From positions 111,155-175,154 of the forward strand of contig JAECRG010000003.1 in the NCBI GenBank assembly GCA_015999875.1: 64,000 nucleotides of DNA, in the 5' to 3' direction. The notes beneath the pieces were generated by a model. That model had not been told where the DNA came from. It worked only from the letters and a program-made list of their open reading frames with translations, and searched no databases. Origin of the DNA: Candidatus Saccharimonadota bacterium. Its GTDB lineage: Bacteria > Patescibacteriota > Saccharimonadia > Saccharimonadales > Saccharimonadaceae. Positions 8,833 to 16,259 of the stretch are shown here, piece by piece (the first letter of the stretch is position 1; every line of letters starts with the position of its first letter). A program made the position numbers and the translations under genes.

Positions 8833-9099
8833 ATGCCTTCAGCAATGTTCTCTCCATCTCACTGCAACATCCCCCAGGAAGTATTGGACTATGAAGCAAG
8901 AGTTAATCGCATCACCGCGCTACGTCTATGGCTGCCCCGCAGGCTTTGGTGGCTCACTAGCCCGCTTCAGGGAAAGCTAGCCAACTTGCGATCAACATCG
9001 CTCGAAGCAGCACAGGACAGTCACGAGGCGGCGCTGTATCGACATGAGCGAGTCTGCCATGAAGGTGGCGACAGTATGGTCAACGGCCTTGCACCCTAA
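8833..9099 (+). CDS. Small unknown protein (88 aa)
   Basis: ATG 8833 is preceded by CCGAAAGG with five bases spacing; the in-frame ATG at 8797 lies right at the -10 region and is less likely. The product is basic and Trp/Leu-rich in the middle (LRLWLPRRLWWLTSPL) and could associate with membranes, but no clear membrane span is present. The leader shares the 11-mer CTACCGAAAGG with the lipoprotein gene at 63.5 kb. Followed by a 38-bp perfect palindrome. Function unknown. Confidence 0.6.
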   Translation: MPSAMFSPSHCNIPQEVLDYEARVNRITALRLWLPRRLWWLTSPLQGKLANLRSTSLEAAQDSHEAALYRHERVCHEGGDSMVNGLAP

Positions 9100-9113
9100 C
9101 AGGTAGCAGCCTC

Positions 9114-9151
9114 ATTCTCACTCGCAAACCATATGGTTTGCGAGTGAGAAT
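9114..9151. terminator. 38-bp perfect palindrome, probable terminator hairpin
   Basis: An exact 19-base inverted repeat with no central spacer (centre CCATATGG). It sits 15 bases after the stop of the 88-residue gene. There is no T-run on either side, so it may be a processing or boundary hairpin rather than a classic terminator. Confidence 0.6.
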
Positions 9152-9214
9152 ATCGACAAATTCCGATAAGCCAACTTTTTAACAGCTCGTGCAGTTGCCC
9201 AAGAAATAGTAGAT

Positions 9215-9538
9215 ATGTATTATGTAGAACCCAAAAATATCAACGAGATTATTCAATACATCCAACACACAATCGCTCGCGTAGACCGGAATGAGCTTTC
9301 GACCTCCCAAGGCGCAAGTAATATAGTTGGCGCAACGCTTGCAAATAACTCTATAGATATAGACAAATTGTATGACGCCGTTCCCTATTTGGAGAAACTA
9401 GTAGAGCTCGCAGCAGATATAGAGATATACGACGATAAGCAGCTTAGCTTCGACACACACCTTAAAGTATCAGTAGCTGCGGACTGGGAGCGAATCAAAT
9501 CTTTTACCACGAATATAAAAAATTCGCTTCACAAATAA
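9215..9538 (+). CDS. Unknown helical protein (107 aa)
   Basis: Acidic, mostly helical soluble protein (INEIIQYIQHTIARVDRNEL, later VPYLEKLVELAADIEIYDD). No convincing ribosome binding site, only a purine-rich AAGAAATAGTAGA before the ATG. A short hairpin with arms CAAGCTA/TAGCTTG follows at about 9554-9572. No family recognised. Confidence 0.6.
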   Translation: MYYVEPKNINEIIQYIQHTIARVDRNELSTSQGASNIVGATLANNSIDIDKLYDAVPYLEKLVELAADIEIYDDKQLSFDTHLKVSVAADWERIKSFTTNIKNSLHK

Positions 9539-9578
9539 ACCAAAGGCTTAGCTCAAGCTAGAAATTAGCTTGTACTGA

Positions 9579-10490
9579 CTAGAGCTGTATAATCACGTTA
9601 TACGCGGCATTCTCTAAAATCTTTTGGCGTGTGAGCCGACCATTTGTGAAGTGTGGATATGGGTCTTTGAGTTTGGAGCCGTATTCTTGTTGCACCAACA
9701 CACCGAGGTCCGGGTACTGTGATGGTACTTTGTCGAGCATATCCTGGGGGAATTCTATATCTAGATCGATACCTACTTTTGGTGCTTGGCCTGTTTTTTC
9801 TATAACGATTACATCGCAACCAAATAGACTATGATTTGGATGAGCTGGATGTTGCCCACTCTCGAGGCTAACGTAGTAATCTGCTTCTACGCCCGATTTC
9901 TTGAGGTTTGCATGGCGATTCATAGCACCTTCGTATGTCTCTTCGATGGTCATAGGCTGCTCGTTTACACCAGTCTCGACTTTTTCACCATCTATGCGTA
10001 CCGGCACACCTGCTCGACGCATCGCACGGCTGATGGCAGACTGCTTGATAGGGCTTTCGGTGCTCATGTAGACGAGTGGTAGCGAGGCAAAATACGTATC
10101 TACATTTGCAATGTCGCCATCTAGTAGCACAGGGTGAATACCCCGAATCTCGTCGCCATAACCTACATCAGGCACAGGATTAAGCAGGAACACCTCAAGT
10201 CCATGTGCGTATGCATAGGTAATTTCCATAAGAGTGTTGCCACCAATATAATTCTCTACGCCATTTTTCTCGTGATTGACGACGAGAATTGCGTCCGACG
10301 TATCGATCTTGGCAAAATGCTCATCGATGAAACCACGCTTGAGATGCGCATTTTTGTCGAGGTCGTCACCATAGCTATGGCCTTCGACAATGTTTGGTTT
10401 ATCCACTTCGTAGCCACGCGCTTCGAGCTGCTGCTTGATGTCTGTCATCTCTGGATCAAATTTCATTGATCCACATATCGTAATTTTCAT
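9579..10490 (-). CDS. Fusion: nucleoside 2-deoxyribosyltransferase-like domain + YjjX/DUF84 NTP phosphatase
   Basis: Two domains in 303 residues. Residues 1-130 resemble nucleoside 2-deoxyribosyltransferase-like proteins: the start MKITICGSMKF, a central DAILVVNHEK strand and GGNTLMEITYAYAHGL with the Glu position typical of that fold. Residues 142-303 match the YjjX/DUF84 inosine/xanthosine triphosphatase family: VETGVNEQPMTIEET, ADYYVSLESG and NGRLTRQKILENA. Both domains act on nucleotides, so a pool-cleaning role is inferred. I use the ATG at 10490 with AGGAGA upstream; a TTG start at 10529 would overlap the previous gene. Its ATG is one base from the CYTH gene's stop, suggesting coupled translation. 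Confidence 0.8.
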   Translation of the reverse strand: MKITICGSMKFDPEMTDIKQQLEARGYEVDKPNIVEGHSYGDDLDKNAHLKRGFIDEHFAKIDTSDAILVVNHEKNGVENYIGGNTLMEITYAYAHGLEVFLLNPVPDVGYGDEIRGIHPVLLDGDIANVDTYFASLPLVYMSTESPIKQSAISRAMRRAGVPVRIDGEKVETGVNEQPMTIEETYEGAMNRHANLKKSGVEADYYVSLESGQHPAHPNHSLFGCDVIVIEKTGQAPKVGIDLDIEFPQDMLDKVPSQYPDLGVLVQQEYGSKLKDPYPHFTNGRLTRQKILENAAYNVIIQL

Positions 10491-10491
10491 A

Positions 10492-11082
10492 TCATTTCTC
10501 CTGTAGGCGTTCGGGTAACGGCAATTCAAATTTAATTTCAGCTACGTCGTCCATAATGAAATCTTTTGGCAGGTAATTATACTGCTGGCGATAGGCTTCG
10601 GTAGCGGCACCAAACACGGCCTGTGACCAGTCGAAGCCGAGAGCAGCCGCAGTCGTGCGTACCGCCACCTCACTCTCACCTTCTATCTCGATAAACGGCT
10701 TAAGCCATGGCCACTCGTCTATCACTACTTCTGTGCCATCGGTCATATGCCAGGTTTCGCGTCGTGTTTCTTGGTAGCTTTTTGGTACTAAGCCAGCCTG
10801 TTTCTGAATTGCAATCGCGTCTTCAAAACTGCTCACCACAATTTCGATCTCCTGCGCACTATGTAGACCATTTGCTCCATCAAATTCTTTGTAGGTCATG
10901 GTAGCCTTATCTCCTTCGTCGCGCACGCGCAAATACGCGTCTTTAGTACGGTCTACGAGATAAAATACTTGTCGTCGCATCACACGCATGGGCTGCACCA
11001 GTGTCGCCCCCGCTTCGCCTAGACGTGAACGTACATCGTCTATATCTACTTGGCAGAACTTCACTTCAATCTCTATCTTCAT
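10492..11082 (-). CDS. CYTH-domain (class IV adenylate cyclase / ThTPase-like) protein
   Basis: 196 residues beginning MKIEIEVKF, which contains the ExExK signature that binds triphosphate and metal in CYTH enzymes. Alternating basic and acidic strands follow (YLRVRDEGDKATMTYKEF, then RRETWHMTDGTEVVIDEWP and FIEIEGES), as expected for the family's tunnel fold. Family activities include triphosphatase and adenylate cyclase; which applies here cannot be told. The start overlaps the preceding gene by four bases (ATGA). Confidence 0.85.
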   Translation of the reverse strand: MKIEIEVKFCQVDIDDVRSRLGEAGATLVQPMRVMRRQVFYLVDRTKDAYLRVRDEGDKATMTYKEFDGANGLHSAQEIEIVVSSFEDAIAIQKQAGLVPKSYQETRRETWHMTDGTEVVIDEWPWLKPFIEIEGESEVAVRTTAAALGFDWSQAVFGAATEAYRQQYNYLPKDFIMDDVAEIKFELPLPERLQEK

Positions 11083-11642
11083 ATGATGCTCCCTAGTGGT
11101 AAATACGTTTTGGTCGGCAATACATCGTCTATACGCATGTTCTGCGCCGAATGCCGGTGCTGCACTACGTATTGTCGATTTCCTTGTTCGTCTTTACCAC
11201 AATAAAATAGTTGTTCAGCCACATCGTTGTCACACTGTTCAGCTATATTACCATACACAATTGCGTATTCGTCGCTCACGGGTAATATACCCCCAACTTT
11301 GCAGGCGATATTGCGGTAGGCTTGTGGCAAATAGGGTGTGCGGATAGATGATGCATCAAACGGCATAGTCTGTATACCCGTGTTTGCGAGTTTATCTATG
11401 CCTTCATCATGACCCTTGTGTGAGCCAAAGTATGTCAGCTCATTGACTAGCTCACTACTAGCTAGAGCTAGTACAAATTCACGACTGCTACGAATGAGCT
11501 GCATCGTGTAACTAGACTGTTTGACAGAAACCATCCACGACTGCTTGTCGCAACGATTCATCCATGTGACAGCCATACCGCTCGTGTATCCCGAGACCGC
11601 GTCGGTCGACAGCAGAAACGCGCAAGGATCCATCCTCTTCAT
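11079..11642 (-). CDS. Flavin reductase-like FMN-binding protein
   Basis: 187 residues resembling the flavoredoxin/flavin reductase family: PCAFLLSTDAVSGYTSGMAVTW, then SWMVSVKQSSYTMQLIRSS, EFVLALASSEL, YFGSHKGHDEGIDK and the late NIACKVGGILPVSDEYAIVYG. The pattern of ligand-contacting loops is that of FMN-binding split-barrel proteins. Encoded inside the ribonucleotide reductase operon, it could be an electron donor, but this is inferred from position only. An internal Met at residue 4 is an alternative start. Confidence 0.72.
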   Translation of the reverse strand: MKRMDPCAFLLSTDAVSGYTSGMAVTWMNRCDKQSWMVSVKQSSYTMQLIRSSREFVLALASSELVNELTYFGSHKGHDEGIDKLANTGIQTMPFDASSIRTPYLPQAYRNIACKVGGILPVSDEYAIVYGNIAEQCDNDVAEQLFYCGKDEQGNRQYVVQHRHSAQNMRIDDVLPTKTYLPLGSII

Positions 11643-11656
11643 CCTAGTACCTCTTT

Positions 11657-12007
11657 TTACGTTGTAACGTGTCCTGCTTCGATAGGGTCAGATGGTAATC
11701 TATAGACACTTTGATTACCCCTCATGTCATGCACTATCCGCCGCGCATGCAGCGCCTGCTCAATTGCAAACACCACTGCATTGCCGATATACACCGGTGG
11801 ATCTAATGGTTGGCCCTCGGCTTCTCTAAGTAGTAGCGAAGACTCGGTAATTTGCGCCTCTATCTCCGCTCCTAAAACCAAATCTGGCGCATAGCTTGTG
11901 ACGATATCAACCGCCTTGTTGGCGAGCTCGCGCGTGATCGAAAGCTTCATCGCACGAGATGTATCCCGAAAATCCAGCGAAGTCACGCTCTTTCTTTCGA
12001 AAGTCAT
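11657..12007 (-). CDS. Unknown protein (116 aa) in the nrd operon
   Basis: Begins four bases after the nrdB stop, so it is co-transcribed. The N-terminal half is helical and Lys/Arg-containing (MKLSITRELANKAVDIVTSY); the second half has LLLREAEGQPLDPP and a basic helix. No metal or cofactor motif seen. Function unknown. Confidence 0.7.
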   Translation of the reverse strand: MTFERKSVTSLDFRDTSRAMKLSITRELANKAVDIVTSYAPDLVLGAEIEAQITESSLLLREAEGQPLDPPVYIGNAVVFAIEQALHARRIVHDMRGNQSVYRLPSDPIEAGHVTT

Positions 12008-12011
12008 CGCG

Positions 12012-12998
12012 CTACTTATCTTTCGTCGCGTTCACCTCATAACTCGTGTTTGTGCTTTCGAAAAAGTTTACGAGCTCGAGTGTATCGTTTGCTGCAGCCA
12101 TCCATTTAGCTGGGTTTGAGACTTTGTAGTGCGCACCAAAACCAAGCTCTTCGAGGCGGCGATCTGTCAGGTATTTTACATACTGATTAACATAGTCTGC
12201 GTTGAGACCCAGAATACCTTTTGGCAGCAAGTCGTTATTATATTGCTCTTCGATCTCTACTGCTTCGAGGATCATTTGTTTGATCTCGTTTGCAAACTCT
12301 TCTGTCTGTAAATCTTCGTTTTCTTCGAGTGTAGTGAGGATCAAGTTGATGCCGAATTTGAGGTGTAGCGATTCGTCGCGGATAATCCAATCCATGAGTG
12401 AGCCGAAGTTGCGAAGTAGATTTCGCTGGCGGAAGCTAAGTGCCACCATGAAACCGCTATAAAACCAGATGCCTTCGAGGATGATGTTATAGGCGATCAA
12501 GTTCTTTACAAAATCTTTCTTGCCTTCGGTGGTAGTGATATCGAGCGTATCTTCTGTCATGCGCTTGATATACTTTGTCTCGAATGCTTCTTTTGCGGCC
12601 ATGCTTGGCACATCTACGTGAGCAGCATATGCCTTCTCTCGGTCGATTGGGAATGTCTCGAGTACATACTCGAAGCTCATACAGTGGTTAGCCTCTTCCC
12701 ACATCTGCTTGGCAAGATATAGGTGGCACTCGGCTGCGTTGACATACGGATACACACCAAATGCTAAAGCTTTGTTAACAAGCAGTTCGTTTGGATTGAA
12801 ATAGCTCATGAGGAATTCGAGCGCATGGCGCTCCTCATCTGTCATCTTTTTCCAGTCAGCGAGATCTTGGCCTAGCTGGATTTCGTTTGGAAACCAAGTG
12901 TTGGCTACCGCCTGATCGTAGAGATCCATCGCCCACTGATAGTGAACTGGTTTGAGTAGCAATCCGTCTTGGATGCCTGTGCCTAATATTCCTGCCAT
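12012..12998 (-). CDS. nrdB: Ribonucleotide reductase class I beta subunit, Phe at the radical-Tyr site (Ic-like)
   Basis: 328-residue diiron-type R2 protein that generates the oxidising cofactor for NrdA. Counting from the chosen ATG, ligands are E71, E102, H105, E175, E209 and H212 (E102-A-N-H105 and DESLH). The residue four after H105, which is the radical tyrosine in standard R2, is F109, and the first ligand is Glu, not Asp. Both are the hallmarks of the Chlamydia-type subclass Ic Mn/Fe enzyme. AAAGGA precedes ATG 12998; the upstream ATG at 13049 would overlap the previous gene. The C-terminus NATKDK follows an STNTSYEV segment that could dock with NrdA. Confidence 0.95.
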   Translation of the reverse strand: MAGILGTGIQDGLLLKPVHYQWAMDLYDQAVANTWFPNEIQLGQDLADWKKMTDEERHALEFLMSYFNPNELLVNKALAFGVYPYVNAAECHLYLAKQMWEEANHCMSFEYVLETFPIDREKAYAAHVDVPSMAAKEAFETKYIKRMTEDTLDITTTEGKKDFVKNLIAYNIILEGIWFYSGFMVALSFRQRNLLRNFGSLMDWIIRDESLHLKFGINLILTTLEENEDLQTEEFANEIKQMILEAVEIEEQYNNDLLPKGILGLNADYVNQYVKYLTDRRLEELGFGAHYKVSNPAKWMAAANDTLELVNFFESTNTSYEVNATKDK

Positions 12999-13011
12999 GC
13001 TATATTCCTTT

Positions 13012-13290
13012 CTATGCGGCTTGTTTCGTTTGGAAACTGCCATCTTCATTAATTGCTCCCGGTATGAGACTTAACTCTGTGCCCCAGTCGAGAAACTCTT
13101 GTTGTGTGAGATCAGCTTCTGCTCCCTTTGCATATATTTCGAGAGCCTCTTCTTCGCTAAGCGGCGCATGATTCTGCACTACCCAGATAGCCTCTTGTGC
13201 AATAACTGCCATCGTATCCGTAATACGGACAAACTCGCCGTAGGTTGGTTCCACTGCATGTGCTACTGATTTGTTTAGACGTTCAGTCAT
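13012..13290 (-). CDS. Unknown small protein (92 aa) between nrdA and nrdB
   Basis: Acidic, predicted helical protein (GEFVRITDTMAVIAQEAIWV, LSEEEALEIYAKGAEADLTQ). AAGGATATACAG precedes the ATG. It ends 13 bases before the nrdB start. No glutaredoxin CxxC, NrdI flavodoxin or NrdH features are visible and it has no Cys, so it is not a redox carrier. Its position suggests a regulator or assembly partner of the reductase, which is inference. Confidence 0.75.
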   Translation of the reverse strand: MTERLNKSVAHAVEPTYGEFVRITDTMAVIAQEAIWVVQNHAPLSEEEALEIYAKGAEADLTQQEFLDWGTELSLIPGAINEDGSFQTKQAA

Positions 13291-13343
13291 CTGTATATCC
13301 TTGTATCTTTTGGGCGTTAATTATTTACTGTGCAGTCCTTTAA

Positions 13344-13520
13344 CTACTGACAACCTTCACACATAGTGAGATCAGCTGGATCAAGCGGTACATTTGAAAC
13401 AGTACCGTCATCCCCTACGATTTGCTTAGTCTGACCTGCCATAGCCGACATTGCCGCGTCGATAGCAGCTAATTTTTCTTCTAGTGTCATGTTTTCGTCG
13501 ATGATTGTTGATGCGTTCAT
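13344..13520 (-). CDS. 58-aa protein ending in CEGCQ: candidate detached redox tail of NrdA
   Basis: Short ORF immediately downstream of nrdA with its own GGGGG ribosome binding site eight bases before the ATG. The product has an N-terminal helix (MTLEEKLAAIDAAMSAMA), a Gly/Asp linker and ends LTMCEGCQ. Class I NrdA proteins normally end in a flexible tail with a redox-active Cys pair; the NrdA here ends FGFAKV with no Cys. The ORF is in the same frame as nrdA, separated by nine codons that include a TAA and a TAG. It may be a separate subunit supplying the dithiol, or the product of a split gene. Confidence 0.72.
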   Translation of the reverse strand: MNASTIIDENMTLEEKLAAIDAAMSAMAGQTKQIVGDDGTVSNVPLDPADLTMCEGCQ

Positions 13521-13544
13521 TGTGTTATCCCCCTATTTTTTTGA

Positions 13545-15950
13545 TTAAACTTTTGCGAAACCGAATCCGACTTTGCGCGCGCCGCCTGATTTTTTGGCCA
13601 TTTCTTCTGTCTTGTTCACGTTTGTCGTACTCTGCTCTGCCTGATGTCGTGGTTTGACGTGCAAATAGTAGGTAGTCTTGAGGCCACGGCGCCATGCTTC
13701 TGAGTAGATCTTCACGTATTCGTCGATGTCACGTGTCTCCAGATACATGTTGCGACTGATAGCTTGGTCAACCCATTTTTGTGCCCGACCGGCGACTTCG
13801 ATAAAGGCATACGGACTAAGCTGGAAGCTTGTTTTGTACACATCTTTGATTGCTTGTGGAATCACGTCGATGTTTTGGATATCACCTTGGTTTGCCAGCA
13901 CTTCGTCTTTTACTTGGTCCCATAAATCGAGTTCTTTGAGCTTGCGAATCATATTATGATTCACTTCGAGGAACTTACCGTTGAGTGTGGCACGAGAGAA
14001 AATCTGTGCGAACTGTGGGTCGATGCCAGGTGTGGTGCCAGACACATGGGCGTTGTTTGCTGTCGGCGCGATAGCCATGAGCGTCGCGTTGCGCATGCCT
14101 TTTTTTACCTTAGCACGAAGTGCTTCCCAGTCGAGTTTGTGCTTGCGGCTAATCTTTACTTTTACTTTACGATCTTTTTCTAGAATATCGAGCGTATCGA
14201 TTGGCAAGAGGCCTTTGCTCCAGCCGCTGCCTTTAAAGTTTGCATAGCTACCGCGTTCTACTGCGAGATCCGCACTTGCGTCGATAGCGTGATAACTAAT
14301 GTACTCGAGGAGCTGATCCATGAGGTCGAATGCTTCTTCTGAATCATAGCTGTATTCAAGTTTTTCGATTACATCGGTAAAGCCCATAACCCCTAGTCCG
14401 ACAGCACGATTCTTTGAGTTTGAATTCATCGCTTGGTCGATAGGTGTGTTTGTGAGATCACACAGGTTGTCCAGCTGACGAATCGAGCTGCGGACAGCTT
14501 TTTCGAGACGCTCCCAGTCCCATGTCCTGTCTTCACGCAAGTGAACACTTAAATTAATGCTGCTCAAGTTGCACACCGCAGTGTTGTCTTTGTCTTGTGG
14601 CAATGTAATCTCAGTACAGAGGTTTGAGTGATGAATCGTACCGGTATTGTTGTTGAGCGCACGGACGTTCTGTGTATCTTTCCAAGTAAGCCATGGGTGG
14701 CTTGTTGCCTGGAGCTGCGTGAGAATTTGGCGGAATTGTTGTTGTGCAGGAATCTTAGCGAAGTCGCGAAGCTCGCCTTTTTCGGCCATCTTGATGTACT
14801 CTTTGTAGCGCGCGCTAAACTCGCTACCATAGAGCTCTACGAGATCAGGTGTCTCGGCTGGATCAAACAGGTACCAATCTTGATCTTTTTCGACACGCTT
14901 CATAAACTCATCACTCAGCACTACAGCCGTGTTTGCGATACGCGTACGAAGGTATGGGTCGCCTGAGTTTTGCTTGAGGTCGAGAAATTGTGGAAAATTA
15001 AGGTGCCAGTTTTCCATGAAGATCGCAGCTGCACCTTGCTTCTTGCCTTTTCTGCTGACCGCAAAGAGTGCTGTGTCGAGCATTTTGATAAACGGAATTG
15101 GGCCAGTGCTTTCTGTGTTCGTAGTGCGAACCGGGCTACCGGCTGCACGTAGCTTTGTGACACCGATACCGATGCCGCCTGTACCTTTGGCAATCCACAT
15201 AGTGTCTCGCACGCCACGAGCGATTGCTTCCATGTCATCCTCGATGTCAAAGAGGAAGCAGTTGGAAAGCTGAGGGAACGAACCGCCGGCGTTGATGCGA
15301 GTACTGCCAGCTGGATTTGAGTCGAGCTTAGAGATATATTCGTAGAATTCAAGTGCGATATCGGTAGGCTTTTCTTCACAGAGACTCAGACCCATCGCGA
15401 TACGCATAGCGGTATATTGTGGTACTTCGAGTGGTACACGTACACCGTTTTTGCGGAGGCTGTAGCGATTGCGACGTGTTACTACGCCGAGGTAACGCAT
15501 GAGATTGTCGCGTTCCGGATCAAGAGCTGCAGCGAGCTTCTTGTGGTCAAAGAACTTCGTGTCGGCCATACGAGCATCGAGCAAGCCGTCTTTGACACCT
15601 TGTTTGAGATACGCCAAAAAGTGTTTTTCGTGTAGAGCCTTGAGCTCTTCAGATGACTGATAGTCGCCTAGGATATTTTTGTAATCGTTTTTGAGCTGCA
15701 GACGCGCTGCGATCACATCGAAATCCGGATCATCTTTGACATTTTGTAATGCCGTATGAATCACTGCTTCGTCGAGTTGCTCTGTAGTGATGCCGTCAAA
15801 TAATGTCAGCTGCAGTTCGCTCGCAACTTGTACAACCTTTTGAATCTGATCGGGCAAGCCCTCACTTGCTGCGACAAGCGCAAGATTGATTTTGTTGGCG
15901 TCAAATGGTTCGCGGGTGCCGTCGCGTTTTACCACGTGAATTCCGTTCAT
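13545..15950 (-). CDS. nrdA: Ribonucleotide reductase class I alpha subunit lacking the C-terminal Cys tail
   Basis: Reduces ribonucleoside diphosphates. The 801 residues start with an ATP-cone domain (MNGIHVVKRDGTREPFDANK to about residue 95), the allosteric activity site. Catalytic residues are visible: the thiyl-radical Cys445 in N443-L-C445-T-E447, and the reductive pair Cys231 (LSNCFLFD) and Cys460 (AVCNLSSINL). The end, SGGARKVGFGFAKV, has no redox-active CxxC or CxxxxC tail; a separate ORF just downstream ends CEGCQ. ATG 15950 is preceded by AAGGGG; the upstream frame to 16004 is rejected. Heads an operon running to 9.6 kb. Confidence 0.96.
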   Translation of the reverse strand: MNGIHVVKRDGTREPFDANKINLALVAASEGLPDQIQKVVQVASELQLTLFDGITTEQLDEAVIHTALQNVKDDPDFDVIAARLQLKNDYKNILGDYQSSEELKALHEKHFLAYLKQGVKDGLLDARMADTKFFDHKKLAAALDPERDNLMRYLGVVTRRNRYSLRKNGVRVPLEVPQYTAMRIAMGLSLCEEKPTDIALEFYEYISKLDSNPAGSTRINAGGSFPQLSNCFLFDIEDDMEAIARGVRDTMWIAKGTGGIGIGVTKLRAAGSPVRTTNTESTGPIPFIKMLDTALFAVSRKGKKQGAAAIFMENWHLNFPQFLDLKQNSGDPYLRTRIANTAVVLSDEFMKRVEKDQDWYLFDPAETPDLVELYGSEFSARYKEYIKMAEKGELRDFAKIPAQQQFRQILTQLQATSHPWLTWKDTQNVRALNNNTGTIHHSNLCTEITLPQDKDNTAVCNLSSINLSVHLREDRTWDWERLEKAVRSSIRQLDNLCDLTNTPIDQAMNSNSKNRAVGLGVMGFTDVIEKLEYSYDSEEAFDLMDQLLEYISYHAIDASADLAVERGSYANFKGSGWSKGLLPIDTLDILEKDRKVKVKISRKHKLDWEALRAKVKKGMRNATLMAIAPTANNAHVSGTTPGIDPQFAQIFSRATLNGKFLEVNHNMIRKLKELDLWDQVKDEVLANQGDIQNIDVIPQAIKDVYKTSFQLSPYAFIEVAGRAQKWVDQAISRNMYLETRDIDEYVKIYSEAWRRGLKTTYYLHVKPRHQAEQSTTNVNKTEEMAKKSGGARKVGFGFAKV

Positions 15951-16099
15951 CTTATACCCCTTGGCTACGTTATTTATAATGTTTTTATTGATTCCACCTC
16001 TCACCCGAAGTCTCTCACCTCTACCGAATGACGCAACAAAGAATAACGACGTAGCCGTACAGCGTTACCCTCCTTGCAATATGTGTGTTTTGTTGACTG

Positions 16100-16153
16100 A
16101 CTACATATGTAGTGTCTATCTACGATAATAGACCCTATATATATGGGTTTCAA
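16100..16153 (-). promoter_or_regulatory. nrdA promoter with two NrdR-box-like sites
   Basis: On the minus strand TTGAAA (16148-16153), a 17-base spacer and TATTAT (16125-16130) form a promoter 175 bases before nrdA. Two 16-base sites, 16132-16147 and 16100-16115, each agree with the known NrdR box (acaCwAtATaTwGtgt) at 12 of 16 positions as I align them. They lie 32 bases apart, the classic NrdR spacing. The first site is the spacer itself except for one base, so binding would block RNA polymerase. Confidence 0.65.
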
Positions 16154-16241
16154 GTCTTTTCATCGATTTCATAACGGTAATTTTCACCACACGAATTAAT
16201 ACCCCTGTTGCAGTTCTTCTAGTGTCGTGTTTGATTTTTAC

Positions 16242-16259
16242 AACGCTATATATAGCGTT
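16242..16259. promoter_or_regulatory. 18-bp perfect palindrome resembling an NrdR box
   Basis: AACGCTATATATAGCGTT is an exact palindrome; its central 16 bases match the NrdR consensus at 14 of 16 positions by eye. It overlaps the last base of the stop of the MFS/spermidine synthase gene and is about 290 bases upstream of nrdA. The rest of 15951-16258 holds the nrdA leader and promoter and no ORF I can support. Confidence 0.4.

Noticed and set aside
13520..13547. NrdA tail reached by stop-codon readthrough or selenocysteine
   Set aside because: Two different stops (TAA and TAG) separate the parts, neither is TGA, and the mini-gene has its own ribosome binding site.
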